36,396 nucleotides of DNA from JAUIBE01 sp035267185 (GTDB taxonomy: Bacteria; Pseudomonadota; Gammaproteobacteria; Xanthomonadales; SZUA-36), in NCBI GenBank assembly GCA_035267185.1, contig DATFLY010000146.1, positions 1-36,396 on the forward strand. Reading direction: 5' to 3'. Position numbers and translations under genes: made by a program. Below, piece by piece: positions 34,571 to 36,396 of the stretch. Position 1 is the stretch's first letter, and every line of letters begins with the position of its first letter. The notes beneath the pieces were generated by a model that made no database searches, was not told the DNA's origin, and saw nothing but the letters and a program-made list of their open reading frames with translations.

Positions 34571-34585
34571 CTGCGGCCGGACAAG

Positions 34586-34614
34586 AAGCTGTTCCAGGAG
34601 CTTGCAGACTTTTT
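34586..34614 (+). terminator. Weak possible terminator after unit D
   Basis: aagct, an 8-nt loop and agctt form a 5-bp stem, followed six bases later by five T. It lies in the 44-bp gap between convergent genes. The stem is short, so confidence is low. Confidence 0.25.
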
Positions 34615-35040
34615 CTATTCGTGGGTCAGAAGTGCCTTCCAACCGAATGGCGTATTGACGTAGACGGTGCTGAACATTCCACCCAGCTCTGTTCCATCTT
34701 TGAAAACCAGGCGGGTGCGTCCGTAAGCAACTACATGATCTTTGCCAAGCGGCTCGACCATGACACTTTCAAAGCTGAGTGTGCCGTGGTCATTCCCTGG
34801 TGAAATTACCATCCGCAATTCGCTGATTCGCTCGTCCCGGGATTGAACCCCCTCTTCTGTCACCAGCACGAAATCCTTATGAAACTGGCCTTCAATGCTG
34901 GCCAGCTCACCGGCATTCCATTCATCGGCGAAATAGTCCAGCATCTGGCTGATTTCAGAATCAGCATCGCCTGCCAATACCTGATTCGCTGCCAGCAGTA
35001 ACAAGAAAACCAGAGTCAGTCCAGGTCGATATTTATTCAT
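34615..35040 (-). CDS. Exported SnoaL/DUF4440-like protein
   Basis: A 141-residue protein with a signal peptide (MNKYRPGLTL to about residue 23, cleavage after VLA). The mature part resembles NTF2-like/DUF4440 proteins: an initial helix ISQMLDYFADEWNAGELASIEGQF, then strands with VTEEGVQSRDERISEL, and a final FGWKALLTHE strand. Such domains are binding or unknown-function modules; no catalytic residues can be assigned. The ATG at 35040 has GGGAA upstream and starts the signal peptide; the frame is open to 35133 without support. Confidence 0.75.
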   Translation of the reverse strand: MNKYRPGLTLVFLLLLAANQVLAGDADSEISQMLDYFADEWNAGELASIEGQFHKDFVLVTEEGVQSRDERISELRMVISPGNDHGTLSFESVMVEPLGKDHVVAYGRTRLVFKDGTELGGMFSTVYVNTPFGWKALLTHE

Positions 35041-35312
35041 GTCATTTCCCGATTGAGCAAACAGGCTGCCTGCCATACTCTGAGGCAGAAAGTGAAACCG
35101 TTTGTGACAGTCCCGGTTAGTCTGCTGCGCCATTTACGTCGAAATTATCATACAACGGAAAGAACAGAACTCGTAAACATGGAATGTCCTGACCAGATTC
35201 CCGGCACAATCAGGTCACAGGAACCCTGCCATACCTGAAGAACATCCAATGTCAGCGAGGCTGGTATAGACTTGGCACCAAATTGTGTTCATCTGCCGAG
35301 GTCACAAAACCC

Positions 35313-35726
35313 GTGAAAGCACTTGTTTCTTCGTTAACGCTGTGTCTCTTGCTAATTGGTTGCAGCGCCAGCAATGATTCCCCCGGGACAGCACGGGCAC
35401 CTGCCGGAATGGGTACGTTTGACGGCACCCTGGAAGGAAAGGAGTACAAGGTTGAGGTGACTTGCTCAAACCTAGACCAGGGCGACTTCCAGTTCAGATC
35501 CGACAAGACCGACATCGACGATACAAACGGCGATGGAATCATCATTTACGGGATTCAAAATCAGGGCAGGTTCTTACTGACGCTTACCGACCATGGCACC
35601 ACTTACAGCGCGAGCAATATTCAAAAATTCGCAAGGTCCTTAAACGGCGCCGAAGGTGAAGGCCTTTTGTACGTGGATGGCCAGGCAGACGTGCCCTATG
35701 TCAGGTTTTCGGTCGATTGCGGGTGA
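35313..35726 (+). CDS. Small lipoprotein of unknown function
   Basis: About 137 residues from a GTG at 35313, with GAGG about 11 nt upstream. A lipobox LLIGC follows a short hydrophobic stretch, so it should be lipid-anchored. The mature part is acidic, with DIDDTNGDGI resembling a calcium-binding Asp-rich loop, and a closing cysteine (VDCG) that could pair with the one in VTCSN. I do not recognise the family. The spacer before it (35041-35312) shows no gene. Confidence 0.65.
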   Translation: MKALVSSLTLCLLLIGCSASNDSPGTARAPAGMGTFDGTLEGKEYKVEVTCSNLDQGDFQFRSDKTDIDDTNGDGIIIYGIQNQGRFLLTLTDHGTTYSASNIQKFARSLNGAEGEGLLYVDGQADVPYVRFSVDCG

Positions 35727-35828
35727 ATGAACTGCCGTCCTTTTGACAGGCGTTTACAGCCCGACCTCTTATTTAAGGCGTGGTAATATCCTGCACTGTC
35801 CAGAGTAAATTCCAACGGAGTAAACAAC

Positions 35829-36344
35829 GTGAAATCAATTTTGACCATATCACTGGCAGTTCTTGGACTGGCTTTTTCAAACGTACATGCGCAAGGAAAA
35901 ACAGCCGGAGAACACATCGACGACAGCTGGATCCACACCAAGGTCAAGGCAGCGATGGTCGGACACGGATCATCAGGGGTCAATGTAGAAGTGTATGACG
36001 GCGTCGTTCAGCTTGCGGGTTTCCTTACCGGCAAAGGAAACAAACAAAACATCATCGATGCCGCCAGCGGTGTCGAGGGCGTTAAAAGTGTCAGCGACAA
36101 ACTTCAGGTGGTCGCAGGCGACAGGAGCGCCGGGCGCGTGATCGATGACAATACGGCTACTGCCCGGGTCAAGGCTGCCCTGATCGACGCTGACCTGCTG
36201 GGCATCAACGTGGAAGTCAATCGCGGAAACGTGTTGCTCAGTGGCTTCGTGGACAATGACAAAGTCCGCCAAAAAGCAATCGATACCACCAAGGCCCAGG
36301 ATGGGGTTGCCGGTGTGATCGATGGCATGGATATCAAACCCTGA
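35829..36344 (+). CDS. Periplasmic protein with two BON domains (OsmY-like)
   Basis: A 171-residue protein starting at GTG with CGGAG upstream. A signal peptide (cleavage after VHA, about residue 21) is followed by two BON domains (about 33-95 and 106-168), each with the pattern alpha-helix 'KVKAAM/L', strand 'VNVEV..G.V.L.GF', and 'VEGVKSV' or 'QDGVAGV'. BON domains bind phospholipid and maintain the envelope; OsmY is stress-induced in E. coli. It is a single gene followed by a strong hairpin. Confidence 0.88.
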   Translation: MKSILTISLAVLGLAFSNVHAQGKTAGEHIDDSWIHTKVKAAMVGHGSSGVNVEVYDGVVQLAGFLTGKGNKQNIIDAASGVEGVKSVSDKLQVVAGDRSAGRVIDDNTATARVKAALIDADLLGINVEVNRGNVLLSGFVDNDKVRQKAIDTTKAQDGVAGVIDGMDIKP

Positions 36345-36371
36345 TTCCGTTCAGTTCAACCTGAGAATCGG

Positions 36372-36396
36372 AAACGGCCCTTTGAAAGGGCCGTTT
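36372..36396 (+). terminator. Rho-independent terminator after the BON protein
   Basis: A perfect 9-bp stem (aaacggccc / gggccgttt) around a 7-nt loop, 27 bp after the stop codon. The T-tract begins at the window's last bases, so its length cannot be judged. With A/T on both flanks it could act in both directions. Confidence 0.8.

Noticed and set aside
35273..35288. TGGCAC on the plus strand before the small lipoprotein, like a -24 sigma-54 element
   Set aside because: The required GC at -12 is absent at correct spacing (TGTG instead), and there is no IHF match or copy of the shared upstream element nearby.

Overview
The window looks like a chromosomal segment of a Gram-negative gammaproteobacterium. 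The evidence is a LolA-type carrier, HtrB- and PlsC-like acyltransferases, lipoproteins, a sigma-54/IHF regulatory system and an aryl-polyene gene set. A relative of the Xanthomonadales/Chromatiales is my guess from gene content only. No rRNA, tRNA, CRISPR array or insertion sequence is visible.

Left part (1-14.3 kb, all on the minus strand): an export locus with its own two-component system. In transcription order it holds one duplicated FtsX/MacB-type permease (about 800 aa, ADOP architecture), then a second unit of HlyD-type adaptor, ABC ATPase, three more duplicated permeases, an NtrC-type response regulator, and a sensor kinase cut by the window edge. Two sigma-54 promoters, one before the lone permease and one before the adaptor, share the same layout: a -24/-12 element, a full-consensus IHF site at the same spacing, and a 21-bp upstream element about 110 bp from the predicted start. 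The regulator encoded in the second unit is the obvious candidate to act on both, so the locus probably autoregulates.

Middle spacer (14.4-16.25 kb, plus strand): a small exported protein translationally coupled to an alpha/beta-hydrolase lipoprotein, then a small exported YbjQ-like protein.

Right part (16.25-34.57 kb): an aryl-polyene (xanthomonadin-like) pigment cluster arranged as four units. Unit A (minus, 23.1 to 16.3 kb) has a PlsC-like acyltransferase, ACP, membrane protein, ApeI-like dehydratase, glycosyltransferase, HtrB-like acyltransferase, thioesterase, ApeP-like dehydratase, ketoreductase and ketosynthase. Unit B (plus, 23.2 to 27.5 kb) has a phosphopantetheinyl transferase, ketosynthase, chain-length-factor-like protein and flavin halogenase. 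Unit C (minus, 32.1 to 27.6 kb) has an ACP, an aryl-starter AMP ligase, a LolA-like carrier and an MMPL exporter. Unit D (plus, 32.2 to 34.6 kb) has a second, different flavin halogenase and a XanB2/Hyg5-type chorismatase. Together they suggest this route: chorismate to hydroxybenzoate, loading on an ACP, type II polyketide-like extension and dehydration to a polyene, halogenation, attachment to a glycosyl/acyl lipid, and export to the outer membrane. Two unlike halogenases in one such cluster is the most unusual point.

Far right (34.6-36.4 kb): an exported SnoaL/DUF4440-like protein, a small lipoprotein, a two-BON-domain periplasmic protein and a strong hairpin terminator at the edge.
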